From Paralithodes platypus (lineage: Eukaryota; Arthropoda; Malacostraca; Decapoda; Lithodidae), in contig CM064495.1 of assembly GCA_032716605.1 (NCBI GenBank), forward strand, positions 48,443,413 to 48,507,412: a stretch of 64,000 nucleotides of DNA, written 5' to 3'. Positions 42,003 through 54,456 of the stretch are shown in pieces (the first letter of the stretch is position 1; each line of letters opens with the position of its first letter). The position numbers and the translations under genes were made by a program. The notes under the pieces are model-generated. The model did not search any database. It had not been told where the DNA came from and was given only the letters and a program-made list of their open reading frames with translations.

Positions 42003-42316
42003 ATATAAGACCCTTGACTAAGTTCTTCATATCTAACAGAAAGCTTCTCATAGTACCACACACTGTTGCGACACAAGGCACTATATATAAAAAAAAATAA
42101 AGACTGTTGCGCTCCACCGAGCAAGTTCAACTAACTCAGGGACAATAAGTGAAAACATTTAACTTAGATACTGCTACAACATCTTATACAAAATCTACAC
42201 GTTATAAAAAATAAAGAGTTTTTATAAGGTTTTTGCTTTTTTTAATTTGTTTTTTTTGGCTGAACTACAGTGACAGCCTATTTTCCTCCACACTCAACCC
42301 TCAATCATGTGGCAGT
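42003..42316 (-). other. Non-coding 3' internal region of element 1
   Basis: AT-rich, between the stop of pol and the polypurine tract. No open frame; it corresponds to 50543-50832 in element 2. Confidence 0.7.
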
Positions 42317-44476
42317 CTAACCAACATCATCCACCCTTGATAGACAATCCGCTATCACGTTATCAGAACCGGCAATATGGCGTATGTCCAGATTATACTC
42401 CTGAAGCATGAGTGACCAACTGGTCAGCCTCATATTCCGGTTATGAAACTGATTCAAGAATTTCAGAGGGTGATGATCGGTATAAACCACTACGACTGGT
42501 CCGAAAGCAGGAACATATACATCGAAGTGCCTGAGCGCCAGCACTATCGCCAGGAGTTCTTTTTCAATTACAGAGTAATTCCTTTGTGCACTATTGAATT
42601 TTTTACTGTAAAAACTCACTGGATGTTCGATACCTTCATCATCTGTCTGTAACAAGACAGCCCCAGGCCCTACGCCACTGGCATCAGTCGCCAGCTGAAA
42701 AGGTCTGCTGAAGTCCGGGGCCCTGAGTATGGGGTGGGTACATAACAGGTGTTTTACCAAGGAAAACGCCTCTGCACACTCAGGAAACCACCGGAACTTC
42801 TTGTCCTTAGATAATAAGTCAGTTAAAGGTGCAAGTACAGTCGAATAGCCTTTGATGAAGCGACGATAATAGCCTATCATACCTAGAAACCGCATGATTT
42901 GTTTCTTAGTCGTAGGCTGGGGAAACTGATTGATGGCTTTGATCTTTGTCTGTGGAGGGCACACCTGACCCATCCCCACCTCGAACCCCAGGTACAAAAC
43001 TGTGGCTTTGACAAAATTGCACTTACCCAGGTTTACCACCAAACCTGCTTCATTCAGTTTATTAAAAAGCTGTCCGATGTGAGCACAGTGACTGTTAAAA
43101 TCATCGTCGTATATTATGACATCATCTAGGTACACCGTACAGTTGGGAATGTCGGCTACAATGTCGTTCATTAATTTCTGAAACGTTGCAGGGGCATTTT
43201 TCAGCCCGTATGGCATAACATGGCAATGATATGTGGCACCGTCCACCACAAACCCACACACCTCTCGCGCTCGCTCAGACAAGGGCACTTGCCAATATCC
43301 CTTAACAAGGCCTATCTTAGTGAGGAACTTGGCTTTTCCTATCTTATCCACACTGTCGTCCACACGAGGGAGAGGGTAGGCATTTGTGGGGGTTAAACCA
43401 TTCAACCTCCGGAAATCTATACAAAACCGCACCTTGCCATCTGGTTTGGGCTGCAGTGTGACTCGGGAAGTCCACCTTACTTCACCCTCAGAAATCAGCC
43501 CACGTTTCAGCATATAATCCAGCTCTTCCCTAAGTGCTGGTAATTTAATAGGGGGAACACGGTATGGCACTGATTTAAAGGGCGGGTGGTCCCCAACATC
43601 GACATCGTGCACCGCTTGAGTAGTGAGGCCAGGATGCTCCGTGAAAACAGCTGGGTTTGAATCAAACAAGTGCTGCACAGCTACACGTTGTTGCTCAGGC
43701 AGGTGCAATATCAACTCGTGAGCCACTTGTCTAGAATTCCCCGCCCACTGATCCGCGGAAACATGACAATCCCAATTATCCTCCCCTGCAGCTTGACTGT
43801 CCCTTCCTCCTTCTCCACTACGATCGCTGCAGATCAACACCGGGACAGTGAGAGGCTCGGAGGGGTGCCTCACATACCCTTTCATCAGATTTACATGGCA
43901 AAGTTGGTTCTTTTTCTTACGATCAGGAGTAGCTACTAAATAGTCTAGATCAGAAACCTTCCTTACAACCCGATACGGACCAGAATACTTGGCAGACAAG
44001 GGGTGTCCCACCAGAGGCAGTAGTATCAGTACCTCCTGATCTACTTCAAACTCCCTCAGCTTCACCTTCTGGTCGTATCTGTCCTTCATCTGAGCTTGTG
44101 AACTCTTAAGGTTCCGACCTGCTACCTCCAAGCTCTTTAGCATTCTCTCACGGCTTCCAACAACATACTTTAGAAGCGAGCATGGCTTTGTGACTCCCTC
44201 CCAGATCTCCTTGACTATGTGGAGGGGCCCCCTGACCCTGTGTCCAAAAACCAACTCGTTCGGGCTAAATCCCAAGCTCTCCCCAGGTACTTCTCTCGCA
44301 GCAAATAAAACGTATGGGAGACCTAGATCCCAGTCCTTCCCATTTTCCATGCAATAACACCGCAACATACTCTTGAGAGTCGAGTGCCACCTTTCCAAAA
44401 CTCCCTGACTCTCGGGATGGTAGGCAGATGACACCACAGACACTATCCCATGTTGCTGCATGGTCTGCTTAAACAA
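42317..44476 (-). pseudogene. Element 1 pol: integrase end, RT and RNase H
   Basis: An open frame of 719 codons. It starts within the integrase core (H-P-E-S-Q-G-V-L-E-R-W with the catalytic Glu), passes a long linker, then RT (F-C-I-D-F-R-R-L-N, Y-L-D-D-V-I-I-Y) and RNase H (L-A-T-D-A-S-G, V-Y-T-D-H-H-P-L, D-V/N-V-I-A-D-C-L-S-R). In RT motif A the sequence is T-K-I-G-L-V-K-G-Y where element 2 has T-K-I-D-L (codon at 43310-43312), so the first catalytic aspartate is lost. It is separated from the protease-integrase frame by a 1-base loss in a T run near 44553. Confidence 0.9.
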
Positions 44477-45804
44477 AGCAGAAGTAAAATTGGATCCCTG
44501 ATCAGACTGGATCTCCTGAGGGTAGCCATAACGAGAGAAATAGACAAGTAGGTTTTGACAACAGTCTTAGCCATCCCGTTGCGCATGGGGTAAGCATCTG
44601 GATACCGTGTTGCTACATCCATTACAGTTAGTAAACATTTATTGCCGGCACTAGTGGGGGGCAATGGGCCAACCATATCGATAACTACTTTGCTGAAGGG
44701 CGGCCCAATGACAGGGATGGGTTGTAACGGGGCTCTCGGGATGACCTGATTGGGTTTCCCAACAACTTGACAAGTGTGACACTGTGACACCCATGACACG
44801 ACACTCGCCTTTAACCCAGGCCACCAGAAAAGCTTGCTCAGAGCTGCCTCCGTCTTACGTGCCCCCAGGTGCCCTGCCAAAGGCACATCATGAGCTAATC
44901 TCAATAAGCTCTCACGGCACACCCTCGGTACTACTAACTGGTCCACTAATCCTGACCCGCCATCCCACTTTTTCTTGGGATCCTGATGTCTCCGATACAA
45001 GATCCCCTCGGACAAGAAAAAATCACCAGGCTGCGCATCCCCATCGCTCTCCAGTTCGACAGCACCATTACCACACGCCCTGACTTCAGGATCTTCCAGC
45101 TGCAAGGAACATATATCAGCAGGTGCGAGATTATCCAAGTTCATCTTAAATAATTTATTTCCACCTCCAATGTCCCGCTCAGCCATCCTTTCCTCACGCT
45201 GCGCATAACGATGCTGTCGCAGAGTCTCTTCCTGCCCTGCACCTGCACTAGCGGTGACAGGCCCCGGGGCCTCTCCAGACTCTAACATAGGTGCCAATAA
45301 TGAGTCACCAAGAAACACTGCCGGCTCAAAACTCTCCAATTGACCAACACTTCCCGTTTTCTTGTGACCTTTCCTCCGTGGTTTGATAGACTGAGGTGGT
45401 GGCTGCAAGGCTCCGGATGTCTGAGAACGCGTCACAACACACGCCATGGTTTGTACGCTACACTTCTCAACCCACTCCTCTTCCTCCCTACTAACGTCGG
45501 CCGCCTTCTCGGCAACGACCAAGGGTGAAACCTTAGAAGCAGGCACCGCAAAGTCGTTGCCGAGGAGGAGGTCGACGCCCCCAACAGGCAAGTTCTCTAC
45601 AATTCCTACATCCAGCTCCTTCGCCACACCACCCACCTCCAGCTCCATCCGCACCAGCGGGTAGGACTTCGTAGCATTGATCCCCTGATCTACCACCACC
45701 CGAGCAGCGTTAATCGGTCTACCAGTAAAGTTCCTTAACAAGGTCTGAGAAGCCCCAGTATCACGCAATAGCTTAACTCCTCGCCTTTCGCCAGCCCACC
45801 TCAC
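44443..45804 (-). pseudogene. Element 1 pol: protease and integrase start
   Basis: A frame of 453 codons in the -1 frame relative to gag, with a short overlap. Near its start is the aspartic protease motif L-L-R-D-T-G-A-S. After an acidic linker come the integrase zinc-binding motif (H-D-V-P-L-A-G-H-L-G ... C-H-T-C) and the first catalytic Asp (V-I-D-M-V-G-P-L). A run of four T (five in element 2) near 44553 shifts the frame before the second catalytic Asp. Confidence 0.88.
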
Positions 45805-47395
45805 AAAACCATGCCCTCTATGACCCCTATGACGTCGCGGACAGGGTTCGAGCCTTCCGGACTCTTGAACACAGGCTGTGTCCCAACCTCTGATGAACTA
45901 CCCTTGGCAAACTCAGAAGATATAGGCGACACCCCGATGCTGCGGGCCAATGACACAACCTTGTTTGGTGGCTTGTTCGGACAAGCATTTGCAAAGTGAC
46001 CCTCCTTGTGACATGCAAAGCACTCTTTACTCTTTGGTTTCCCTTGGGAGTGGGAGGTACCATTAGACTTCTTATACGGGACGGTATTTGGTTTATGTTC
46101 AGTTTTATTGTCAGTGCTAGATGGTTTTGTGTATTTATGTGTATCAAAATTCTTGGGAGGAGGAGGGGTACGATCCTTTGCACCCGACTCACTCCTAGCT
46201 GCTGCTTCGCACCCTCGAATTAATGACAGTCGGCGATCAGCCATTTCTGCTGCCTCCTGGAGAGTTCTAGGATTTTTTTCCTTTATATTTAATGTTAAGT
46301 CCCCGCCTGTGCACTTGAAGAACTGCTCCAAGAGAACCAGCTCACTCAACTCCTCAAAAGTAGCTGCCCTCTCAGAACGCAGCCAATGTCGTAGTGCATC
46401 AGACAAGTCCCGGGCGTGTTCTAGGAAGGTACTATCCTTGCCCTTAGTAACACCCCGAAACTTCAAGCGGTAAGTTTCTGGTTGTAACTCATAGGCCCGT
46501 AGCACAGCCTTCTTTAGCTCATCATAACTACACAGGACTCTAAAGGTAGTGCATCATACGCTTTTAGCCCCTTTCCTAGGAGTTTGATGAAACTAATGCT
46601 GCCCACTTTTCCTGAGGCCACTGGTGTTCCTGACACTTCTTCTCAAATCGCATAAAAAAACTCAGCCACACATAACTCATCGAACACAGGAACTAGTTTA
46701 AGCAGGTGCGACAATGATTGGTCCCGATGTCTGTTACCTCCCCCAATATTTCGCCCTGTTACCTCCACTCGACATCTCTCCAGCTCCCTGTCAGCCCGAT
46801 ACCTAGTAGACTCTGCCTGCAGTTCAGCCTCTCGTATAGCTGTTCTCTCTGCAGCCTCAGCCTGCACACTAGCCTGTCTCTCGGCAGCCTCAACCTGAGC
46901 TCTAGCCTGTCTTTCGGCGGCCTCAACCTTTGCCATCTCAAGCCGAAACAACAAATCTGGAGTCAACCCTTGAGGAGGGGAAGGTGCATTTAATGGAGAG
47001 GGTCCCTGTGATTGAATTCCACGCTGCCATTGACCATCAACTTGGGGGTATGTACTAAATTCAGGCACCCTGACGTTTGATATGGGGGTGTAGAGTGGAG
47101 GGGGGCTGGGGACCGGGGCCCCAGTCGCCTCTCCACCCAGGTCTCTCCCTTCTAAACCCAATATCAAAGTCCTCAGCTGATCTTTCCTCATGCCACTTAA
47201 ACCCTGGTGACCCTGAAGACCTGCCACACACTTTAAGCCATACTTATTCAGCTTCAACACCCTGGCAGCGGTAAGGGGCACCTCTAAAAATCTTCTAGCA
47301 CCCTCCTCGCTATCGACTAGCCACTCCACAGGTCTTTCTCACTCCGAGCCCGTATCGTGACCTGACCCATCACTGTGTTCTGATGTATTAGACAT
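45801..47395 (-). pseudogene. Element 1 gag, broken
   Basis: Starts at the ATG at 47393-47395 but meets a TGA about 17 codons in, where element 2 has GGA. It continues through an Ala/Glu/Arg-rich helical region (46760-46960) and a capsid region. A run of seven A (six in element 2) near 46655 and other small indels near 46530-46590 break the frame. The later part, 45801-46505, has a SCAN-like segment (R-H-W-L-R-S-E ... L-S-E-L-V-L-L-E-Q-F-F) and a zinc knuckle C-F-A-C-H-K-E-G-H-F-A-N-A-C (CX2CX4HX4C) that would bind element RNA. Confidence 0.85.
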
Positions 47396-47600
47396 GTTTG
47401 TATACTGCAGTAATTATCACGGTTATAGAATGTGCCTTATCTCCTATGCAAGTATGTATATACTAATGTTATTTAAAGTCTTTAATGTGTTATATTGGTT
47501 GCTCCAAAAAAAAAAAAAACTCTATGTCCACTGTATTCCTCTAATCATAAGGAATCTCAAAACAAATGACCACTATATTCCTCTGTTCAGTAAATCCTAT

Positions 47601-47612
47601 GCAAGGTCGCCA
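47601..47612 (-). other. Primer-binding site of element 1
   Basis: On the minus strand TGGCGACCTTGC begins two bases after the LTR end (AACA, AA, TGGCGACC). It would pair with a tRNA ending in GGTCGCCA; I do not assign the tRNA. Confidence 0.8.
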
Positions 47613-47614
47613 TT

Positions 47615-47807
47615 TGTTACGTCCTGGGATATATAAACACTGGGCTCTTTCTATTAGACTAGGTATGCGGCAACAAGCAACAACGGAAAACGCTAGATCC
47701 AACCTTTATCTATAAACCCAGGCAACAAACCACCCTAAACCGTCAAGAGTCCTGCCTGGACAACGAGGTATCCTATGACTCGGTTACAGGGTGCACGCAC
47801 TATAGGC
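47615..47807 (-). repeat. 5' LTR of element 1, truncated by the gap
   Basis: The TGTTACGTCC end and the next 190 bp match the other LTRs. The rest must lie in or be lost with the gap. Confidence 0.9.
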
Positions 47808-47907
47808 NNNNNNNNNNNNNNNNNNNNNNNNNNNNNNNNNNNNNNNNNNNNNNNNNNNNNNNNNNNNNNNNNNNNNNNNNNNNNNNNNNNNNNNNNNNNN
47901 NNNNNNN
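47808..47907. other. Assembly gap (100 N)
   Basis: Exactly 100 N, a usual placeholder for a gap of unknown length. At least 1.7 kb of LTR and the left part of MITE B-5 are missing here. Confidence 0.98.
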
Positions 47908-48159
47908 GTTTTAAGACGTTTCTCCCCATAGCGAGCCAGCATTGTATGGAAAAATGCGGTTCGCCGGAGAAATATTTCTACCGAAAAAAATGTACAAATT
48001 AAGTCAGCTGTCTAAAACATAATTCAAAATATGCTGGCTCGCTATCGCTCGCCAGGTTCAAATCGACACCTGGATGAGGATAAACGTCTTAAAACAGTAG
48101 GCTGAATGGGGTCAAATGGCTAATACCTAGAAATAAAAAAAAAATGCAGGTCGGTCCCC
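47908..48159. mobile_element. Foldback MITE family B (B-5), cut by the gap
   Basis: Both cores are visible (CATAGCGAGCCAGC; GGCTCGCTATCGCTCGCCAGG). It ends at TTAA 48160-48163, which is shared with C-14. Confidence 0.85.
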
Positions 48160-48163
48160 TTAA

Positions 48164-48365
48164 CCCCTTCTTTACCGACGATGTTGTTTTATTATATTCA
48201 GGCAACTGCGTGACGATTGGAGTCAGCTTAGGAAGGACGTCTACCCATTTACAGGCTACAGACTATCTTAATCCCTTTAGCTACCGCATATCCTTCCAAA
48301 GTTTCATAAAACCTTTTAAATGTAGCTAAAATTAAATAAAAAAGACGTCTCCGGTACAGAAGGGG
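48164..48365. mobile_element. Foldback MITE family C (C-14)
   Basis: TTAA at 48160-48163 and 48366-48369; ends CCCCTTCTTTACCGACGATG and GTCTCCGGTACAGAAGGGG. Confidence 0.92.
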
Positions 48366-48439
48366 TTAAGCCGGATAAAGTTAAATGGAAGCAATAATAA
48401 ATAATAAATACAGTGGCGCTAAAAAGTCAAGTCTCAGCT

Positions 48440-48620
48440 GTCATTACGTTTGGCTTGCTCTGTGCTGTATTAATGTCTGTAAGATGTTGAATAGTGTGGG
48501 AACATGTTTGTATATTTCACACGATATGAAAAAATGAAGCTTAGATATTGATGATACCAATTATTGATCAAAACATACTTGGTGCCGAGACATCACTTAT
48601 TAGCGCGACTGTACATAAAT
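48440..48620. repeat. Dispersed repeat family K, uninterrupted
   Basis: CGTTTGGCTTGCTCTGTGCTG ... CCAATTATTGATCAAAACATACTTGGTGCCGAGACATCACTTATTAGCGCG. It shows the empty target of the LINE at 38098. Confidence 0.75.
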
Positions 48621-48630
48621 ATATGAATAC

Positions 48631-50531
48631 TGTTACGTCCTGGGATATATAAACACTGGGCTCTTTCTATTGGACTAGGTATGCGGCAACAAGCAACAAC
48701 GGAAAACGCTAGATCCAACCCTTATCTATAAACCCAGGCAACAAACCACCCTAAACCGTCAAGAGTCCTGCCTGGACAACAAGGTATCCTATGACTCGGT
48801 TACAGGGTGCACGCACTATAGACTGCTGATAGTCAAGCAGGCTATATCAAAGATCACACAATTAAGTTGACTTAAAGCTTCAAGGAAAAGATAGATAACG
48901 GAATTAAATTGCAGAAACAATTTAATAACAAACTAGAAGAAAGTACATTTAACGTTACGTTAATTAATACAACTAATCACCCATGCGTGAAAGAAGGTGA
49001 AAGCAAACAGTCCTCCAAACATCGTACAGGTAGACAAGAGGCGGGGTTCTAAACTGCATGTGGCTACTGTAGGATCTGATGCTTAGCAAAGAAAGTACGT
49101 AGGGATTTAGAGAACTCTCAACTCATAAGCAGGAATAAATACTAGTGATAGGACCTACAGTGTATAATGGCATAGGTATAATTAAATAAAGGCAGCAACT
49201 CGCAACATAACCACATACCGGTGTGCTTCTCACTCTTAGTCAGGCAAGCCTGCTCGGACAGAGTCTCTAAGCCACACCCTGACTCACAATGCTCACAAAA
49301 ACGGTAAACTGTGGCACAATAACAAGCATACAGAAATAATAAACCCCTAGCTGTTAATCTGCCAGGTGGCAGAGGTTTAGCTGGAAGGATATAGGCTTCG
49401 GATACCCGGGCTGAGCCACCTGCTCTAGCCTAGGGACGTTCCCAAGTCTGTGCGCCAAGTTACTCTAATTAAAAGGGTGCTCTCTTGAGAGACTCAGATC
49501 GCAAGTATCTGACTCTCTCCTGGCGACCCTAAAACAAAAGCAAGACATGCTAGCGCAGTGCTGAGTGGACTAAGCAAGGGCCCTCACACAACACAACACT
49601 AGACACACAGGGACACAGACAAGAAAATGCCCCCAGACTCCCACGGGTATCCTAGTAAAGTCGTGCGGGTCCACAGGACTCGCACCAGCAGACTTTACTT
49701 AAAGGATCGCAAATAGCCTCCCCTCCGGTCTAGCCCCTGCTAACCTGACACAAGAACATGAGCAAGCATGAAACCACCAAATATGAGACAACAAAAAAGC
49801 TTCCTATTTCTCATTAACAATTACGTCTCTGCATAAGACCCCAAATCCTATCTAGTTATCTGAGAGCTCGTCGTTAATACAATAATAGATATAAGGTCTA
49901 TCAAGGGGATGGGATAATTAAATAGATTGGTGAAGTAATGGAAGGAAGGTATACAAAGTAAGAGAGAAAGTTTCTAAGGGGGGTTGAGAGGGATAGATAT
50001 CAAGGGGGTCCGAAGGGTACGACAGTGAGGTGAGCTCTGAGTCTTGAATCTGTCTGGACCCCACCCTAGGCATACAAAATACATCCCAGGCTTGGCAACA
50101 CTCAACACAGTTGCCGGGTCAAAATTTGTCTACCCCGTGCGTGAGTCGAAACTAAGCCTAACGTTGCAATCGGATGCATATGGCAACGCTTCAGGCTCGT
50201 CCCAAGCTAGACTCTCCGCGCGAAGCAACGTCCCCCAGCCGGTCTCTCTCTCCCGCTCGTCTCCTCCCACTCTCACTAGACTTACATCTTATATATTATA
50301 ATGAAACAATCAACTATCGAGAATAAAATATACTAAGATGCGTTGGTTAAGAATAAGGGCAGCTACAAGCTGTGAAACAACATAAGAATATCCCAGACAT
50401 TAGTTATGTTGTCGTAGGATATATACTAAGGAAAAGCCTGCCGGCCGGCTGCCGGCCAGCCGTTTTCTAAACGGCTGGGCAGCCGACGCGTGCGCACGCC
50501 CCGCACGTGGCTACTATGCAGAAGCGTCACA
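48631..50531 (-). repeat. 3' LTR of element 2 (1901 bp)
   Basis: TGTTACGTCC to AAGCGTCACA. It differs from the right LTR by scattered substitutions and small indels, for instance AACATGAGC against AACACACTAGC near 49757. Confidence 0.95.
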
Positions 50532-50542
50532 CCTCCCCCAAG
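50532..50542 (-). other. Polypurine tract of element 2
   Basis: CTTGGGGGAGG on the minus strand, directly next to the LTR, as in element 1. Confidence 0.85.
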
Positions 50543-50832
50543 ATATAAGACCCTTGACTAAGTTCTTCATATCTAACAGAAAGCTTCTCATAGTACCACA
50601 CACTGTTGCGACACAAGGCACTATATAAAAAAAATAAAGACTGTTGCGCTCCACCGAGCAAGTTCAAACTAACCTTAGCGACAATAAGCGAAAACATTCA
50701 ACTTAGATACTGCTACAACATCTTATACAAAATTCTACACGTTATAAAAAATAAAGAGTTTTTATAAGGTTTTTGCTTTGTTAATTTGTTTTTTTCGGCT
50801 GAACTACAGTGACAGCCTATTTTCCTCCACAC

Positions 50833-53800
50833 TCAACCCTCAATCCTGTGGCAGTCTAACCAACATTCATCCACCCTTGATAGACAATCCGCTATCACGT
50901 TATCAGAACCGGCAATATGGCGTATGTCCAGATTATACTCCTGAAGCATGAGTGACCACCTGGTCAGCCTCATATTCCGGTTATGAAACTGATTCAAGAA
51001 TGTCAGAGGGTGATGATCGGTATAAACCACTACGACTGGTCCGAAAGCAGGACACATTATGCATCGAAGTGCCTGAGCGCCAGCACTATCGCCAGGAGTT
51101 CTTTTTCAATTACAGATGTAATTCCTTTGTGCACTATTGAATTTTTTACTGTAAAAACTCACTGGATGTTCGATACCTTCATCATCTGTCTGTAACAAGA
51201 CAGCCCCAGCCCCTACGCCACTGGCATCAGTCGCCAGCTGAAAAGGTCTGCTGAAGTCCGGGGCCCTGAGTATGGGGTGGGTACATAACAGGTGTTTCAC
51301 CAAGGAAAACGCCTCTGCACACTCAGGAGACCACCGGAACTTCTTGTCCTTAGATAATAAGTCAGTTAAAGGTGCAAGTACAGTCGAATAGCCTTTGATG
51401 AAGCGACGATAATAGCCTATCATACCTAGAAACAGCATGATTTGTTTCTTAGTCATAGGCTGGGGAAACTGATCGATGGCTTTGATCTTTGTCTGTGGAG
51501 GGCACACCTGACCCATCCCCACCTCGAACCCCAGGTACAAAACTGTGGCTTTGACAAAATCGCACTTACCCAGGTTTACCACCAAACCTGCTTCATTCAG
51601 TTTATTAAAAAGCTGTCCGATGTGAGCACAGTGACTGTTTAAAATCCTCGTCGTATATTATGACATCATCTAGGTACACCGTACAGTTGGGAATGTTGGC
51701 TACAATGTCGTTCATTAATTTCTGAAACGTTGCAGGGGCATTTTTCAGCCCGTATGGCATAACATGGCAACGATATGTGGCACCGTCCACCACAAACCAC
51801 ACACCTCTCGCGCTCGCTCAGACAAGGGCACTTGCCAATAACCCTTAACAAGGTCTATCTTAGTGAGGAACTTGGCGTTTCCTATCTTATCCACACTGTC
51901 GTCCACGCGAGGGAGAGGGTAGGCATTTGTGGGGGTTAAACCATTCAACCTGCGGAAATCTATACAAAACCGCACCTTGCCATCTGGTTTGGGCTCCAGT
52001 GTGACGGGGGAAGTCCACCTTACTGCACCCTCAGAAATCAGCCCACGTTTCAGCATATAATCCAGCTCTTCCCTAAGTGCTGGTAATTTAATAGGGGGAA
52101 CACGGTATGGCACTGATTTAAAGGGCGGGTGGTCCCCAACATCGACATCGTGCACCGCTTGAGTAATGAGGCCAGGATGCTCCGCGAAAACAGCTGTGTT
52201 TGAATCAAACAAGTGCTGCACAGCTACACGCTGTTGCTCAGGCAGGTGCAATATCAACTCGTGAGCCACTTGTCTAGAATTCCCCGCCCACTGATCCGCG
52301 GAAACATGACAATCCCAATTATCCTCCCCCGCAGCTTGACTGTCCCTTCCTCCTTCTCCACCACGATCGCTGCAGATCAACACCGGGACAGTGAGAGGCT
52401 CGGAGGGGCGCCTCACATAATCTTTCATCAGATTTACATGGCAGAGTTGGTTCTTTTTCTTACGATCAGGAGTAGCTACTAAATAGTCGAGATCAGAAAC
52501 CTTCCTTACAACCCGATACGGACCAGAATACTTGGCAGACAAGAGGTGTCCCACCAGAGGCAGTAGTATCAGTACCTCCTGATCTACTTCAAACTCCCTC
52601 AGCTTCACCTTCTGGTCGTATCTGTCCTTCATCTGAGCTTGTGAACTCTTAAGGTTCCGACCTGCTACCTCCAAGCTCTTTAGCATTCTCTCATGGCTTT
52701 CAACAACATACTTTAGAAGCGAGCATGGCTTTGTGACTCCTTCCCAGATCTCCTTGACTATGTGGAGGGGCCCCCTGACCCTGTGTACAAAAACCAACTT
52801 GTTCGGGCTAAATCCCAAGCTCTCCCCAGGTACTTCTCTCGCAGCAAATAAAACGTATGGGAGACCTAGATCCCAGTCCTTCCCATTTTCCATGCAATAA
52901 CATCGCAACATACTCTTGAGAGTCGAGTGCCACCTTTCCAAAACTCCCTGACTCTCGGGATGGTAGGCAGATGACACCACAGACACTATCCCATGTTGCT
53001 GCATTGTCTGCTTAAACAGAGCAGAAGTAAAATTGGATCCCTCATCAGACTGGATCTCCTGAGGGTAGCCATAACGAGAGAAATAGACAAGCAGGTTTTT
53101 GACAACAGTCTTAGCCATCCCGTTGTGCATGGGGTAAGCATCTGGATACCGTGTTGCTACATCCATTACAGTTAGTAAACATTTATTGCCGGCACTAGTG
53201 GGGGGCAATGGGCCAACCATATCGATAACTACTTTGCTGAAGGGCGGCCCAATGACAGGGAGGGGTTCTAACGGAGCTCTCTGGATGACCTGATTGGGTT
53301 TCCCAACAACTTGACAAGTGTGACACTGTGACACCCATGACACGACACTCGCCTTTAACCCAGGCCACCAGAAAAGCTTGCTCAGAGCTGCCTCCGTCTT
53401 ACGTGCCCCCAGGTGCCCTGCCAAAGGCACATCATGAGCTAATCTCAATAAGCTCTCACGGCACACCCTCGGCACTACTAACTGGTCCACTAATCCTGAC
53501 CCGCCATCCCACTTTTTCTTGGGATCCTGATGTCTCCGATACAAGATCCCCTCGGACAAGAAAAAATCACCAGGCTGCGCATCCCCATCGCTCTCCAAGT
53601 TCGACAGCACCATTACCACACGCCCTGACTTCAGGATCTTCCAGCTGCAAGGAACATAAATCAGCAGGTGCGAGATTATCCAAGTTCATCTTAAATAATT
53701 TATTTCCACCTCCAATATCCCGCTGAGCCATCCTTTCCTCACGCTGCGCATAACGATGCTGTCGCAGAGTCTCTTCCTGCCCTGCACCTGCACTAGCGGT

Positions 53801-54456
53801 GACAGGCCCCGGGGCCTCTCCAGACTCTAACATAGGTGCCAATAATGAGTCACCAAGAAACACTGCCGGCTCAAAACTCTCCAATTGACAACACTTCCCG
53901 TTTTCTTGTGACCTTTCCTCCGCGGTTTGATAGACTGAGGTGGTGGCTGCAAGGCTCCGGATGTCTGAGAATGCGTCACAACACACGCCATAGTTTGTAC
54001 GCTACACTTCTCAACCCACTCCTGTTCCTCCCTACTAACGTCGGCCGCCTTCTCGGCAACGACCAAGGGTGAAACCTTAGAAGCAGGCACCGCAAAGTCG
54101 TTGCCGAGGAGGAGGTCGACGCCCCCAACAGGCATGTTCTCTACAATTCCGACATCCAGCTCCTTCGCCACACCATCCACCTCCATCTCCATCCGCACCA
54201 GCGGGTAGGACTTCGTAGCATTGATCCCCTGAACTACCACCACCCGAGCAGCGTTAATCGGTCTACCAGTAAAGTTCCTTAACAAGGTCTGAGAAGCCCC
54301 AGTATCACGCAATAGCTTAACTCCTCGCCTTTCGCCAGCCCACCTCACAAAACCATGCCCTCTATGACCCCCAAAGACGTCGCGGACAGGGTTCGAGCCT
54401 TCCGGACTCTTGAACACAGGCTGTGTCCCAACCTCTTGACGAACTACCCTTGGCAA
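50833..54456 (-). pseudogene. Element 2 pol: protease-integrase-RT-RNase H, broken
   Basis: Protease (L-L-R-D-T-G-A-S-Q, about 54345), integrase zinc-binding motif (H-D-V-P-L-A-G-H-L-G ... C-H-T-C) and core (V-I-D-M-V-G; I-Q-S-D-E-G-S-N-F; S-Q-G-V-L-E-R-W), then RT (T-K-I-D-L-V-K-G-Y; Y-L-D-D-V-I-I-Y) and RNase H (L-A-T-D-A-S-G; T-D-H-H-P-L). The longest open part, 51745-53619, covers integrase and most of RT. Frame breaks near 53885, 53597, 51796, 51642 and 51116 are all single or two-base changes relative to element 1, several of them in short runs of one base. Confidence 0.9.

Larger units (their letters stand above)
40070..47807 (-). mobile_element. Gmr1-like Ty3/Gypsy element 1, cut by assembly gap
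   Basis: A minus-strand LTR retrotransposon: 3' LTR 40070-41991, internal region 41992-47614, and the first 193 bp of the 5' LTR before the gap at 47808. From 5' to 3' it carries gag, protease, integrase, RT and RNase H. Placement of integrase before RT is the hallmark of the Gmr1 group. It sits inside MITE A-15 and inside the proposed intron, in the same orientation as the host gene. Broken by a nonsense codon, frameshifts and a lost RT catalytic residue. Confidence 0.9.

Noticed and set aside
41531..42100. Small plus-strand frames in the LTRs (also near 50044 and 57939)
   Set aside because: They are antisense to the element, short, and not kept open equally in the LTR copies.
47735..48002. 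Frames crossing the N run
   Set aside because: Their middle is 100 unknown bases; the flanks are LTR and MITE sequence.
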